Source of the DNA: JBDRNO01 sp043811005
Lineage (GTDB): Bacteria > Bacteroidota > Bacteroidia > NORP154
Direction of reading: 5' to 3'
Assembly (NCBI GenBank): GCA_043811005.1
Contig: JBDRNO010000215.1
Location: forward strand, 1 to 47,343
Length of the DNA: 47,343 bases
Positions 1-8,103 of the stretch are shown piece after piece. The translations under genes and the position numbers were made by a program. Numbering within the stretch: position 1 is the first letter of the stretch; every line of letters starts with the position of its first letter. The notes beneath the pieces are model-generated. The model had not been told where the DNA came from. It did not search any database and saw only the letters and a program-made list of their open reading frames with translations.

Positions 1-345
1 AGACGAATTAAATTTTTATTAGAAAGATAATAACAGATAAGTAACATTTTATATTTTATGATCAATTGAAAATTAAACTTTTATATTATTATAAACATAA
101 AAAAAACATTAAATAATTAATTTAAGTTAATGATACAATTATAACAAAAATCTTTATAATTTGTTAAAAACTTATAAATAAATAGTTTTATTTATATTTT
201 TTTATTTGAATTTTTTAACAGTTAAATATAAGAGACGTTTAATAATTATTTTATAAATAGTTATCAACATTTATTTATTTTATCAACATTTTATTGTTTA
301 AATTTATGGTTTTTTAAGAACATAGTTTTGCAAATTGATTAAAAT
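1..345. other. Extremely AT-rich intergenic block with two DnaA-box-like 9-mers
   Basis: About 13% G+C by my count of these bases, far below the coding regions. It contains TTATCAACA at 261-269 and again at 280-288, same orientation and 19 bp apart. Each differs by one base from the classical DnaA box TTATCCACA. The block may continue left of the window. It could be a replication-origin unwinding region or simply the AT-rich leader of rpiB. The last 31 bases (315-345) match a dispersed motif also found at 14219, 16644 and 38290. Confidence 0.4.
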
Positions 346-792
346 ATGAATAAGAAAGCAAAATTAGGTATTGGTTGTGATCATGCCGGCTATTATTTAA
401 AAGAGCAACTAAAGAAGTACTTAAAAAAAGAAGGTTATGTAATTACAGATTATGGGACTTACTCCGAAGAAAGTACTGATTATCCTGATTATGCTCATAT
501 AGTAGCAGAAAAAGTAATAGGAAAAGAGTTTGATTTTGGTATATTATTGTGTGGAAGTGGAAATGGAATAAGTATGACAGCTAATAAACACCAGGGAGTA
601 AGAACTGCATTATGCTGGAGAGTTGATATTGCAGAGATGGCACGCAAACATAATGATGCAAACATAATATCATTACCTGCAAGGTTTATAAATACTGATG
701 AAGCAAAGAAAATTGTAATTACTTTTTTAAGTACGGAATTTGAAGGGGGAAGACATGAGAGAAGGGTAAATAAGATTGATATAAGAATATAA
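346..792 (+). CDS. rpiB: Ribose-5-phosphate isomerase B
   Basis: Interconverts ribose 5-phosphate and ribulose 5-phosphate in the cytosolic non-oxidative pentose phosphate pathway. The 148-residue length is normal for RpiB. The N-terminus carries the GCDHAG phosphate-binding motif (residues ~10-15). The active-site loop CGSGNG lies near residue 69, where many family members have CGTGIG, followed by ANKHQGVRTALCW. The C-terminal GRHERRVNKI is the usual substrate-binding tail. The ATG directly follows an AT-rich leader and no Shine-Dalgarno site is seen. The next gene, lutB, is 112 bp downstream on the same strand, separated by a dispersed repeat, so co-transcription is possible but not shown. 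Confidence 0.93.
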   Translation: MNKKAKLGIGCDHAGYYLKEQLKKYLKKEGYVITDYGTYSEESTDYPDYAHIVAEKVIGKEFDFGILLCGSGNGISMTANKHQGVRTALCWRVDIAEMARKHNDANIISLPARFINTDEAKKIVITFLSTEFEGGRHERRVNKIDIRI

Positions 793-802
793 CTGAAAAA
801 AA

Positions 803-840
803 TGCCACAAAAACACCAAAACACAAAATCCCACAAAAAG
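803..840 (+). repeat. Dispersed GCCACAAAAACACC word repeat
   Basis: A 38-bp run of near-identical words (GCCACAAAAACACCAAAACA and its continuation). The same family occurs at 16675-16714, inverted at 16873-16906, and as an inverted pair at 17566-17636. It lies just after the rpiB stop codon. No coding role is seen. Confidence 0.6.
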
Positions 841-904
841 AAATTAGAGCCATTACCTTAGGAAATAGAAGAATAGGAAAAGAAAAAAAATAATATATAT
901 AAAG

Positions 905-2290
905 ATGACTGGAACTTTACAGAAGTTTTTAATTGATTCCGAAAGGGTAACATTTGATGTGGATCATAGAAAGAAGATAAACTTTAATATTTCTCAATGT
1001 GATAAAGCCATTGTAAAAGGGAAAAGGCAATACGTTAATATTGAATTGGCAAGAAAACGTGCTGCACGCATTAAGGATAAAGTAATAGGGAATTTAGATA
1101 AATATTTGATAGAATTTGAAACAAATTTCACTAAAAGGGGTGGTAAAATAATATGGGCTCAGGATGGCAGGGAAGCCATTGAAAAGATACTTTTAGTTTT
1201 GAATAAAGTAAAGGCAAAGATGGTTGTTAAAGGAAAATCCATGACAACAGAAGAGATCAGTTTCAATGAGTCCCTAGAAACAGATAATATTGAATCGGTA
1301 GAGACGGATCTTGGTGAATATATAGTACAGTTGGCAGGTGAGCCGCCTTATCATATTGTAACTCCGGCAATGCATAAATCAAAGGAAGAAGTTGCACAGC
1401 TTTTCCATGAGAAAAAAGGAACGCCAATAGAAAGCACGCCTCAGGATATAGCCGCTTTTGTACGTAAGATACTTAGGAAAAAATTCAGATCAGCCGATGC
1501 AGGAATTACCGGAGCAAATTTTCTGATAGCCGATATTGGAGCAATTGCCCTAACTGAGAACGAAGGGAATATATTAATGTCTACATCATTTCCAAAAATA
1601 CATATAGCAATAGCCGGGATAGAAAAAATGATTCCCTTTATGAAAGATCTCGATCTCTTTTGGTCTTTACTTTCAACCAATGGAACGGGACAGAATATTA
1701 CAGCTTATAACACAATATTTACCGGGCCTAAAAAGGAAGACGAGCTGGATGGGCCCAGGGAAATGTATGTTGTACTGCTGGATAATGGAAGAACAAAACT
1801 GCTCGGAAAAAAAGAACAGAGAAAAGCGTTAAGCTGTATAAGGTGCGGTGCTTGTTTAAATGGTTGCCCGGTGTATAAAAACATTGGTGGACACACGTAT
1901 GGTTCTGCATATAGCGGACCCATTGGCTCTGTAATAACACCTCATTATAAAGGGATGGAAGAATATAAACATTTAAGCTATGCTTCCTCACTCTGCGGCA
2001 AGTGCACGGAAATATGCCCCGTTAACATGGAGATACATAATTTATTACTTTATAACAGAAGAGATGCAGTAAAGGAGGGTTTAAGTTCAAGGACTGAGAA
2101 TTGGTCAATGTATTTCTGGAAAAAGGTAATGCTAAAAAGAGGCAAAATGGAAAAGGGAGGGGCAAAATTTAAAAATTTTATGCTTAAGCAGCTTTTCAGG
2201 AAATCATGGGGAGACAGAAGAGAGATGCCCAAGATTGCCGCAAAGTCATTTAATCAGTTGTGGAGGGAAAAGCAAGGTAATGATACTTAA
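905..2290 (+). CDS. lutB: Lactate utilisation iron-sulfur protein LutB (YkgF family)
   Basis: Iron-sulfur subunit of the LutABC-type L-lactate dehydrogenase complex, which oxidises lactate to pyruvate. The N-terminal ~300 residues form the LUD domain, with the family stretch around residues 100-250 (MVVKGKSMTTEE, ITGANFLIADIGAIALTENEGN). The C-terminal third has two ferredoxin-type cluster motifs: CIRCGACLNGCP near residue 312 and CGKCTEICP near residue 363. The length of 461 aa is normal. No lutA or lutC lies beside it, so in this genome the partners are elsewhere, or this protein works with other electron carriers. It may be co-transcribed with rpiB. Confidence 0.9.
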   Translation: MTGTLQKFLIDSERVTFDVDHRKKINFNISQCDKAIVKGKRQYVNIELARKRAARIKDKVIGNLDKYLIEFETNFTKRGGKIIWAQDGREAIEKILLVLNKVKAKMVVKGKSMTTEEISFNESLETDNIESVETDLGEYIVQLAGEPPYHIVTPAMHKSKEEVAQLFHEKKGTPIESTPQDIAAFVRKILRKKFRSADAGITGANFLIADIGAIALTENEGNILMSTSFPKIHIAIAGIEKMIPFMKDLDLFWSLLSTNGTGQNITAYNTIFTGPKKEDELDGPREMYVVLLDNGRTKLLGKKEQRKALSCIRCGACLNGCPVYKNIGGHTYGSAYSGPIGSVITPHYKGMEEYKHLSYASSLCGKCTEICPVNMEIHNLLLYNRRDAVKEGLSSRTENWSMYFWKKVMLKRGKMEKGGAKFKNFMLKQLFRKSWGDRREMPKIAAKSFNQLWREKQGNDT

Positions 2291-2291
2291 C

Positions 2292-2388
2292 ATTGACTAT
2301 AACTATGACAATGATGATGACTAATGAGCAATGACTATGACATAAATCGCAGTTACTAATATCCAGCATCCAGAAATCCGCAACCAAA
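2292..2388. repeat. Low-complexity word repeats between convergent genes
   Basis: Between lutB and the convergent T9SS gene lies a run of reused short words (GACTATAACTATGACAATGA and variants, then ATATCCAGCATCCAGAAATC). The CCAGCATCCAG words recur at 5355-5375 and 29430-29690. No ORF or terminator-like stem is convincing here. Confidence 0.5.
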
Positions 2389-4287
2389 TCACCGCACTAC
2401 TATCTTCCTCCTGTAAATCCCGTTATTACTCGTGGCAATAACCATATAAACTCCTGTTGTCAGTTTACCGGCAGGGTCTATAGCGAGTAAATGTTCATCA
2501 TCTTCAAGAACAAACACTTTGGAGTAGTGCTCAATGCCCAGTATATCAAGGATGACGACAAGCACTTGATCACCGGTGAATCCGGAGTCGCTTATTGCTG
2601 CATAGAATTTTTCACCCGGTGTGGGGTTGGGGTAGATATCAAAACCGTCTTGCAGGGTTGGGGCAGTTGAAGTATCCATGGTTTCATATTCCGGATAAAT
2701 ATCTTCTTCCTCATTGTATGTAAGTGGTAAAACTTTGTTTTTCAGTGGCAGGGGGTCGTGCATGCCGTAAAGCGAATTCATTGCATCTCTTGGATCATTG
2801 CCGGCAATAGTGCTGTCGTTTTGCGTAGTATCTGCTAAGCTTTTATAATAGCCGCTTGTTGAGCACTCAAAAGGATCTACATAAGCATAGAACTCAGCGC
2901 CTTCCTTTACTTCAAATGGCGGCTCCAAAGATATCTCAACCCCAGCCCTGTAAGTAACATCCCCAATGTAGTCATCAGATCCGCCAATAACCGCATCAAT
3001 TAGCTTATTGGATGTTATTGAGCGGAAAGCATCTATATTGCCAGGAACATTTTTAGAGCCCAATGGATGATATGCAGAATACCACGGTACCGGATAATCC
3101 AACTTTTCAATATAATCTATTAAATTAGCATAACGAGGTAAATCTAAATTCACACTACTATTTAGGTCTTTAAGGAACGATAAATTATGCATAAGCATGT
3201 AATCCAATCCATTATGATCTCCCTCATTACCTGAACCATGACCATCAATTTGAACGTCAGGAGCCCCCATATAACGGTTGCGACTGGCCCAACTATCACC
3301 GGCTTTATCATCCACGTATACATACGGGCCTTCACACGGGGCACTATCTAAATGAGATTGAGGTGAAGGAAGAGTCCAGTTTTTATTGTTAAGCAGCGCC
3401 CATAAAGTTAAGTAAAAAGGATCCCAGTCAGCCCATGCAGTACTGTTAGCTAAACCTTGATATGTTGAATTAGGACATAATAAACATACAAATTTTGGTA
3501 TTGTGCCATCAGGTTTTACCCTCCAGGAATCCCCTATAGCAGCTAATATTGCTTTATGATAATTATTGTAACTAATGGTATTCACAAAAGTTTGAGCTAA
3601 TTGCCAAATATAATAATTCCAATGAGAAAGTGCATTTTGGTACCCCTCTCCCGTAATTTTTTTCCCGGCTTCGGCAAGACCATAAGATCGTAGCACCGCA
3701 CCATTCCAACCACGATCAACATTCTCTCCAGTAACCGCATTTTTTATAACCCAGTTACCTGCTTCTAAGTATTCTATAATATTACCAGCCATATCTATTG
3801 CTTTTTGCCTTAATGCTACACCGTTATAAGTAACCCCGTTATCAACAAAACGTTTGACTAATACAAAACCCATTAACAAAGGATATATCTGGTCATGACT
3901 CATTTCAGCAGTTTCTGGATCTGCTGGGGTTTCTGTACTATAATCAGAAGTAACTCCATATACATTTTTGACATCTGTTAAATCCTGGTTGAAATGCGCT
4001 TCATTTTCATTATTATATTTTAGCAGGCGGTATTCCGTTGCAAGAACCCCTATATACCAGCCAAGGTACATTGTGGCATCACCCCAACGAATTTTCTCGA
4101 AATATTGTCCTGATGAATGTCTTGTCTCGGCAGGGATGCTTTCTCCCGGGTTTGGACCAACCTTCAAAAAATCATTTTTTAAACGTAACCGGTAATACCA
4201 ATACTTTTTTAGATTATCAGCTCTTGTTTGTGCGCTGCATACGACAGGTGTTAACAGAATAAAAATAAGGATTATTTTTTTCATCAT
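2389..4287 (-). CDS. Secreted T9SS cargo protein, unknown function (intact copy A)
   Basis: The 632-residue protein has an N-terminal signal peptide (MMKKIILIFILLTPVVCSAQ). A long central region has no motif I can name; it is aromatic-rich and opens with YWYYRLRLKNDFLKVGPN, then SIPAE and LGWYIGVLATEYRLL. A T9SS type A sorting domain occupies about the last 80 residues (DGFDIYPNPTPGEKF ... TTGVYMVIA ... YRRKIVVR). It should be exported across the outer membrane and attached to the surface or released. It is the intact member of a tandem pair with the interrupted copy at 5405-7465. The Trp codon at 3523-3525 (W255, in GDSWR) is the position where the other copy has a stop. A lipoprotein gene ends 21 bp upstream, so the two probably share a transcript. 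The enzymatic or adhesive role is unknown. Confidence 0.8.
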   Translation of the reverse strand: MMKKIILIFILLTPVVCSAQTRADNLKKYWYYRLRLKNDFLKVGPNPGESIPAETRHSSGQYFEKIRWGDATMYLGWYIGVLATEYRLLKYNNENEAHFNQDLTDVKNVYGVTSDYSTETPADPETAEMSHDQIYPLLMGFVLVKRFVDNGVTYNGVALRQKAIDMAGNIIEYLEAGNWVIKNAVTGENVDRGWNGAVLRSYGLAEAGKKITGEGYQNALSHWNYYIWQLAQTFVNTISYNNYHKAILAAIGDSWRVKPDGTIPKFVCLLCPNSTYQGLANSTAWADWDPFYLTLWALLNNKNWTLPSPQSHLDSAPCEGPYVYVDDKAGDSWASRNRYMGAPDVQIDGHGSGNEGDHNGLDYMLMHNLSFLKDLNSSVNLDLPRYANLIDYIEKLDYPVPWYSAYHPLGSKNVPGNIDAFRSITSNKLIDAVIGGSDDYIGDVTYRAGVEISLEPPFEVKEGAEFYAYVDPFECSTSGYYKSLADTTQNDSTIAGNDPRDAMNSLYGMHDPLPLKNKVLPLTYNEEEDIYPEYETMDTSTAPTLQDGFDIYPNPTPGEKFYAAISDSGFTGDQVLVVILDILGIEHYSKVFVLEDDEHLLAIDPAGKLTTGVYMVIATSNNGIYRRKIVVR

Positions 4288-4308
4288 ATTATATTTTTTT
4301 TATCTGTG

Positions 4309-4773
4309 TCATTCATCAATTTTATCAAAAGAAACGACATACTCCTTACCATCAGTAAAATCTGTACTAAGCTTCATCTCTTTATTTGTTAATCGGAGAA
4401 TGTCCCAACAAATATTTTCATAAGCTAAGGGACCATAAGCAGTAACTGTATTACCGTAACAAGGAAAACATAATTCTTTTTTTTTATTTTCAAAATCCAT
4501 CTTTCCAATACATACTAAACTTGATAACTCTATTCCAATTGACATTCCATAATGGAATGAATAAAGGCAATAAGCCGGGTGGTTTTTTAGTGAATCCAAA
4601 AAATCCTGTCCGTCAATTTCAAATTCCTTTATTTCCCATGTGCCGATCAATCTTTTTTCTGGTGTTCTTAAACTGATTAATGGACCTTCAGGGTATTTTT
4701 TGCAGGAAGTAAAGTTCATTGATATTAATATCAATAATGTAATGCTGGTTGAAATTCTTTTACTCACTATCAT
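4309..4773 (-). CDS. Small lipoprotein, lipocalin-like (copy A)
   Basis: The start is chosen at 4773, because the resulting N-terminus MIVSKRISTSITLLILIS followed by MNFTSC is a clean lipoprotein signal with a lipobox cysteine. An in-frame ATG at 4815 would add 14 residues before it. The mature part contains RLIGTWEIKEFEIDGQDF, typical of small lipocalin-like Bacteroidota lipoproteins, and ends EMKLSTDFTDGKEYVVSFDK. The residues after the cysteine (KKYPEG) do not form the acidic surface-export signal known from some Bacteroidota, so an inner-leaflet or periplasmic location is as likely as the surface. It is paralogous to the gene at 7488-7979 and lies just upstream of T9SS copy A. Function is unknown. 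Confidence 0.72.
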   Translation of the reverse strand: MIVSKRISTSITLLILISMNFTSCKKYPEGPLISLRTPEKRLIGTWEIKEFEIDGQDFLDSLKNHPAYCLYSFHYGMSIGIELSSLVCIGKMDFENKKKELCFPCYGNTVTAYGPLAYENICWDILRLTNKEMKLSTDFTDGKEYVVSFDKIDE

Positions 4774-4896
4774 AATTGACTTTAAAGGTGTTCGTGAACC
4801 CGCATTAGGATTCAATAGACATAATATATCTCTTATGGTATATTATTTTATCATTATTAGTCCCGATCTGGGTTGGGATGCGGGTTTCATTATTGT

Positions 4897-5110
4897 TTAT
4901 TTTTTCGTTTCTATATTTTTCAAACGCAGCTCAAACAGTTTTTGTTGTTCTTTCAGCTCTCTGTTTTTATTTTCCAATTCCTCAATTCGTTTATCCTGCT
5001 CAATAGTGTATAAAGTAAGCTCTTCAATTTTCACCTGCTGCATTAATGCCATTTCACCCAGGTCAAGCCCGTTGGTTTCGATTTCATTTGCAGAGGGTAT
5101 ACCGGGGTGT
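4897..5110 (-). pseudogene. Remnant of fibre-protein C-terminus left by duplication
   Basis: Reading the minus strand gives about 67 codons that match the last residues of the fibre gene ending at 8104: SANEIETNGLDLGEMALMQQ, then IEELTLYTIEQDKRIEELEN, ending IETKK and a TAA at 4897-4899. Homology stops near 5110. There is no signal peptide and no upstream gene body. It marks the edge of the tandem duplication. An internal ATG could in principle express a ~43-residue coiled-coil peptide, but nothing supports that. Confidence 0.8.
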
Positions 5111-5404
5111 TATTTCTTTTACGAATTTTTTTAATTGAAGTTACGAATTGTATCAAGGATTTCCTGTGTGAAGTTATTCTTTCAATAAAATCCTTTTGGA
5201 ACAAGGGTTGTGGAAGGAAGGACGACCTCTCCCCGACCCTCTCCTGGCTCACCCTGCAGTAGCCTGGAGGAGAGGGAGACCCAACGCTCAACACATCATC
5301 CGGGACATCCGCTGGAAAATGGTTCTTTGAAGGGTAGGAGTCACCCGTGAGGGTGATATCCAGTAACCAGCACCCATCCTATAGCTAACAATTGAATAAT
5401 TGAA
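5111..5404. other. Intergenic spacer with repeat debris
   Basis: No gene is seen. The stretch holds a CT-rich word block with an internal inverted repeat (CCTCTCCCCGACCCTCTCC ... GGAGGAGAGGG, about 5226-5280), a small palindrome TCACCCGTGAGGGTGA at 5341-5356, and CCAGTAACCAGCACCC words near 5357. It separates the duplication remnant from the end of T9SS copy B. Confidence 0.5.
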
Positions 5405-6382
5405 CTACTGCACAACTATCTTCCTCCTATAAATCCCGTTATCACTCGTGGCAATAACCATATAAATCCCGGCTTCCAGTTTGCCGGCAGGGTCTATGGC
5501 GAGTAAATGTTCATCATTTTCAATAACAAACACTTTGGAGTAGTGCTCAATGCCCAGTATGTCAAGGATGACGACAAGCACTTGATCACTGGTGAATCCG
5601 GAATCGCTTATTACTGCATAGAATTTTTCACCCGGTGTGGGGTTGGGGTAGATATCAAAACCGTCTTGCAGGGTTTTGGCGGATGAGGTATCCATGGTTT
5701 CATATTCCGGATAAATATCTTCTTCCTCATCGTATGTTAGTGGTATAACTTTATTTTTTAGTGGCAGGGGATCGTGCATGCCGTAAAGCGAATTCGTTGC
5801 ATCTCTTGGATCATTGCCGGCAAGAGCGCTGTCAGTTTGCGTGGTATCTGCTAAGCTTTTATAATTGCCGCTTGTTGAGCACTCAAAAGGATCTACATAA
5901 GCATAGAACTCAGCTCCTTCCTTTACTTCAAAAGGGGGCTCTAATGAAATTTCCTGACCGGCTCTGTAGGTAACCCATCCATCCGGTTCAATTGTCTTGT
6001 TAGAAGTGACACTACGAAATAAACCAAGTTGAACATGAGTATTATAAGATTGGGAGCCCACATATATAATATAAGGAAAGTTATATGTTTCAACACGATC
6101 CATTAAATTGACATAAGGTTGCGATAAATTAGCTCCTTCACTAATGTAATACAAATTGTGGAGAAGCATATAATCCAAGCCATTGTAATCTCCCGTTCGT
6201 GCTGAACCTTCATATTGAGCAACGTATGTTTGTGTAAACCGCCCCAAACTTGCCCAGCCACCACCAGCTTTATCACTTGAGCTGTAATGATATGGGCCTT
6301 TACACGGAGCGGAATTAAGTTGGGTTATAGTATTTGATGGAATAGACACGTTCTTATTATGAAGGACTTTCCATAATGTCAA
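5405..6382 (-). pseudogene. C-terminal part of interrupted T9SS cargo protein (copy B)
   Basis: This continues the frame of 6482-7465 after a single in-frame TGA at 6482-6484. The 97 bases between the TGA and the next possible start (TTG at 6382) are open in the same frame and encode residues that align with copy A (…TNWDSFYLTLW matches ADWDPFYLTLW). The C-terminal ~80 residues are a T9SS sorting domain almost identical to copy A (DGFDIYPNPTPGEKF ... IYRRKIVVQ). Translated alone it would have no signal peptide, so export is unlikely unless the stop is read through. Confidence 0.75.
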
Positions 6383-6481
6383 GTAAAAACTATCCCAGTT
6401 TGTCCACTCAGTTACTTTTTTTATTCCGGATTTTGTGGTATTAATAAGCGGATTTACATCACCAAAGGGATCTATAGCTCG

Positions 6482-7465
6482 TCAGGAATCCCCAACGGCA
6501 GCCAGTGCAGCTTTATGGTTAATATTGAAAGGAAAATCCATGGGACCAACAACAAGTTGTGTATACTGCCAGGTTAAATAATTAAATGTGGAGACACCAT
6601 CCTGATAATATTCACCGGTAATTTTATGCCCGGCAGCAGCAAGAGCATAGGACCGTAATACCACACTCTCACCATAACCAACATTATCTCCTGAAACCGC
6701 ATTTTTGATATACCAACCATCTTCCTTGGCATATTCAATAATTCTATCAGTTATTTCCCGCGCTTTTTCCCAGAAATTAATTCCATTATAAGTAATCCAG
6801 GTATTTACAAAGCGTTCAACTAAAGCAAGTCCTATTAACAAATGAAAAATTTGATCCTGGCTAACTTCATTACATGGATATGGATTTTTGCATTTCTCAC
6901 AATCAATACCTTGCAAACTACATAAACCAGAATTAATTGTATGAACTGTAATACTGTTAGTGAGCCCCGAATTAAAATGAAGATAATTTTCATAAGCTTC
7001 CTGATCATAACCTTGAACATCAGGATCGCTAATATTGCTTATAAAATCACCCGGTACATCATCCCTAATAAAAAAACCGTTATATTCAGGAGTACCAAAG
7101 TTTCCATCGTTATCTTTAAAATGGATTTCAGCATTGAAGTCTAAGCGCTCAAAAGCATTCAAAGCATAATACAATTCCTCCTCAGTGGCTAATGTGCTTT
7201 CATTATTATCATCTAATAAACGAAATTCTGTAGCTAATACACCTATATACCAGCCAAGTGACTGAGTAGGGTCATCCCATAAAAGCTGCCCATTTGTAAA
7301 CCTTACTTCAGCAGGAATACTTTCCCCTTGATTTGGTCCCACTTTTAGAAAATCATTCTGTAACCGTAGTCTATAATACCAATACTTTTCTAAATTTTTA
7401 TATGTTGTTTGTGCCTCGCTTATTAAAGGATTTATTAAAATAAAAACAAGTATGATTTTTTTCAT
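6482..7465 (-). pseudogene. N-terminal part of interrupted T9SS cargo protein (copy B)
   Basis: Begins with a signal peptide (MKKIILVFILINPLISEAQ) and the family opening YWYYRLRLQNDFLKVGPNQG. It runs 327 residues to ALAAVGDS and stops at TGA (6482-6484), where copy A has TGG (GDSWR). One G-to-A change explains the stop. With readthrough the product would be about 686 residues, slightly longer than copy A, and it has its own insertion near residues 95-175 (DRLDFNAEIHFKDNDGNFG region, four Cys at CSLQGIDCEKCKNPYPC). As it stands, the product lacks the T9SS signal and would probably stay in the periplasm. Confidence 0.75.
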
Positions 7466-7487
7466 GGTATTTTTTTATAAATGTATT

Positions 7488-7979
7488 TCAGTCTTTAATT
7501 TTATCGAAAAAAATTTCATATTCCTTCCCATTCCAATCAGTTTTTAATTTCATTTCTTTATTTTTCAGTCTTAATATTGTCCAGCAGATATCTTCATTCC
7601 TACCTAATGGTCCATAAGTTGGAGAATTATAATTACTATTATATTCATCCAGCCATAACTCTTTATTTTTGTTTTCTAAATGCCAATACCCCCAAAAATA
7701 TAAATAGAAACCACCCGGGCAAGATCTATAATATTCCCTGGAATCTGATTTAATTCTTTCAAATAAATAGGTGCAAAAAGCGGAATCCATGCTGAGTGAA
7801 TCCATAAAATCCTGCCCGTCAATTTTAAATTCCTTTATTTCCCAAGTACCAAGCAATCTTTGTTCTGCCGTCCTGAAGCTAAAAAAGGGACCTTCAGAGT
7901 ATTTTTTGCAGGAAGTTAAGATCATTGATATTAATATCAAAAATGTAATGCTGGTTGAAATTTTTTTACTCACTATCAT
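7488..7979 (-). CDS. Small lipoprotein, lipocalin-like (copy B)
   Basis: Paralogue of 4309-4773. The start at 7979 gives MIVSKKISTSITFLILIS then MILTSC, a typical lipoprotein signal. The ATG at 8021 is an alternative. The mature protein carries RLLGTWEIKEFKIDGQDFMD and ends KEYEIFFDKIKD. The middle (residues ~60-110) differs strongly from copy A and is rich in Tyr, Trp and Gly. It ends 22 bp upstream of T9SS copy B, the same spacing as in unit A, so the lipoprotein and cargo gene are a conserved pair. Function is unknown. Confidence 0.7.
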   Translation of the reverse strand: MIVSKKISTSITFLILISMILTSCKKYSEGPFFSFRTAEQRLLGTWEIKEFKIDGQDFMDSLSMDSAFCTYLFERIKSDSREYYRSCPGGFYLYFWGYWHLENKNKELWLDEYNSNYNSPTYGPLGRNEDICWTILRLKNKEMKLKTDWNGKEYEIFFDKIKD

Positions 7980-8103
7980 AATTGACTTTAAAGGTGTTCG
8001 TGAATCCGCATTAGGATTCAATAGACATAATATATTTCTTATGGCATATTATTTTTATCATTATTTGTCCTAACCTGGGTTGGGATGCGGGTTTCATTAT
8101 TGT

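Larger units (their letters stand above)
2389..5110 (-). repeat. Tandem duplication, unit A (fibre tail remnant, lipoprotein, T9SS gene)
   Basis: This segment and 5405 to about 8330 carry the same three elements in the same order: the 3' end of the fibre gene, a small lipoprotein gene, and a T9SS cargo gene. Near-identical DNA is visible over the T9SS sorting domain (2400-2900 versus 5415-5930) and over the lipoprotein start plus fibre tail (4640-5100 versus 7860-8310). The central parts of the T9SS genes have diverged. Confidence 0.8.

Noticed and set aside
495..836. Minus-strand ORF over rpiB and similar long antisense ORFs (1441-1680, 19297-20019, 10877-11278)
   Set aside because: They overlap well-supported genes on the other strand, and their residue content is that of reverse-read lysine/glutamate or threonine-rich codons.
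6482..6484. UGA reassigned to tryptophan (alternative genetic code)
   Set aside because: The thiolase gene (34662) ends naturally at TGA, Trp is encoded by TGG throughout the window, and only one gene has an internal TGA. The other interrupted gene has TAA.
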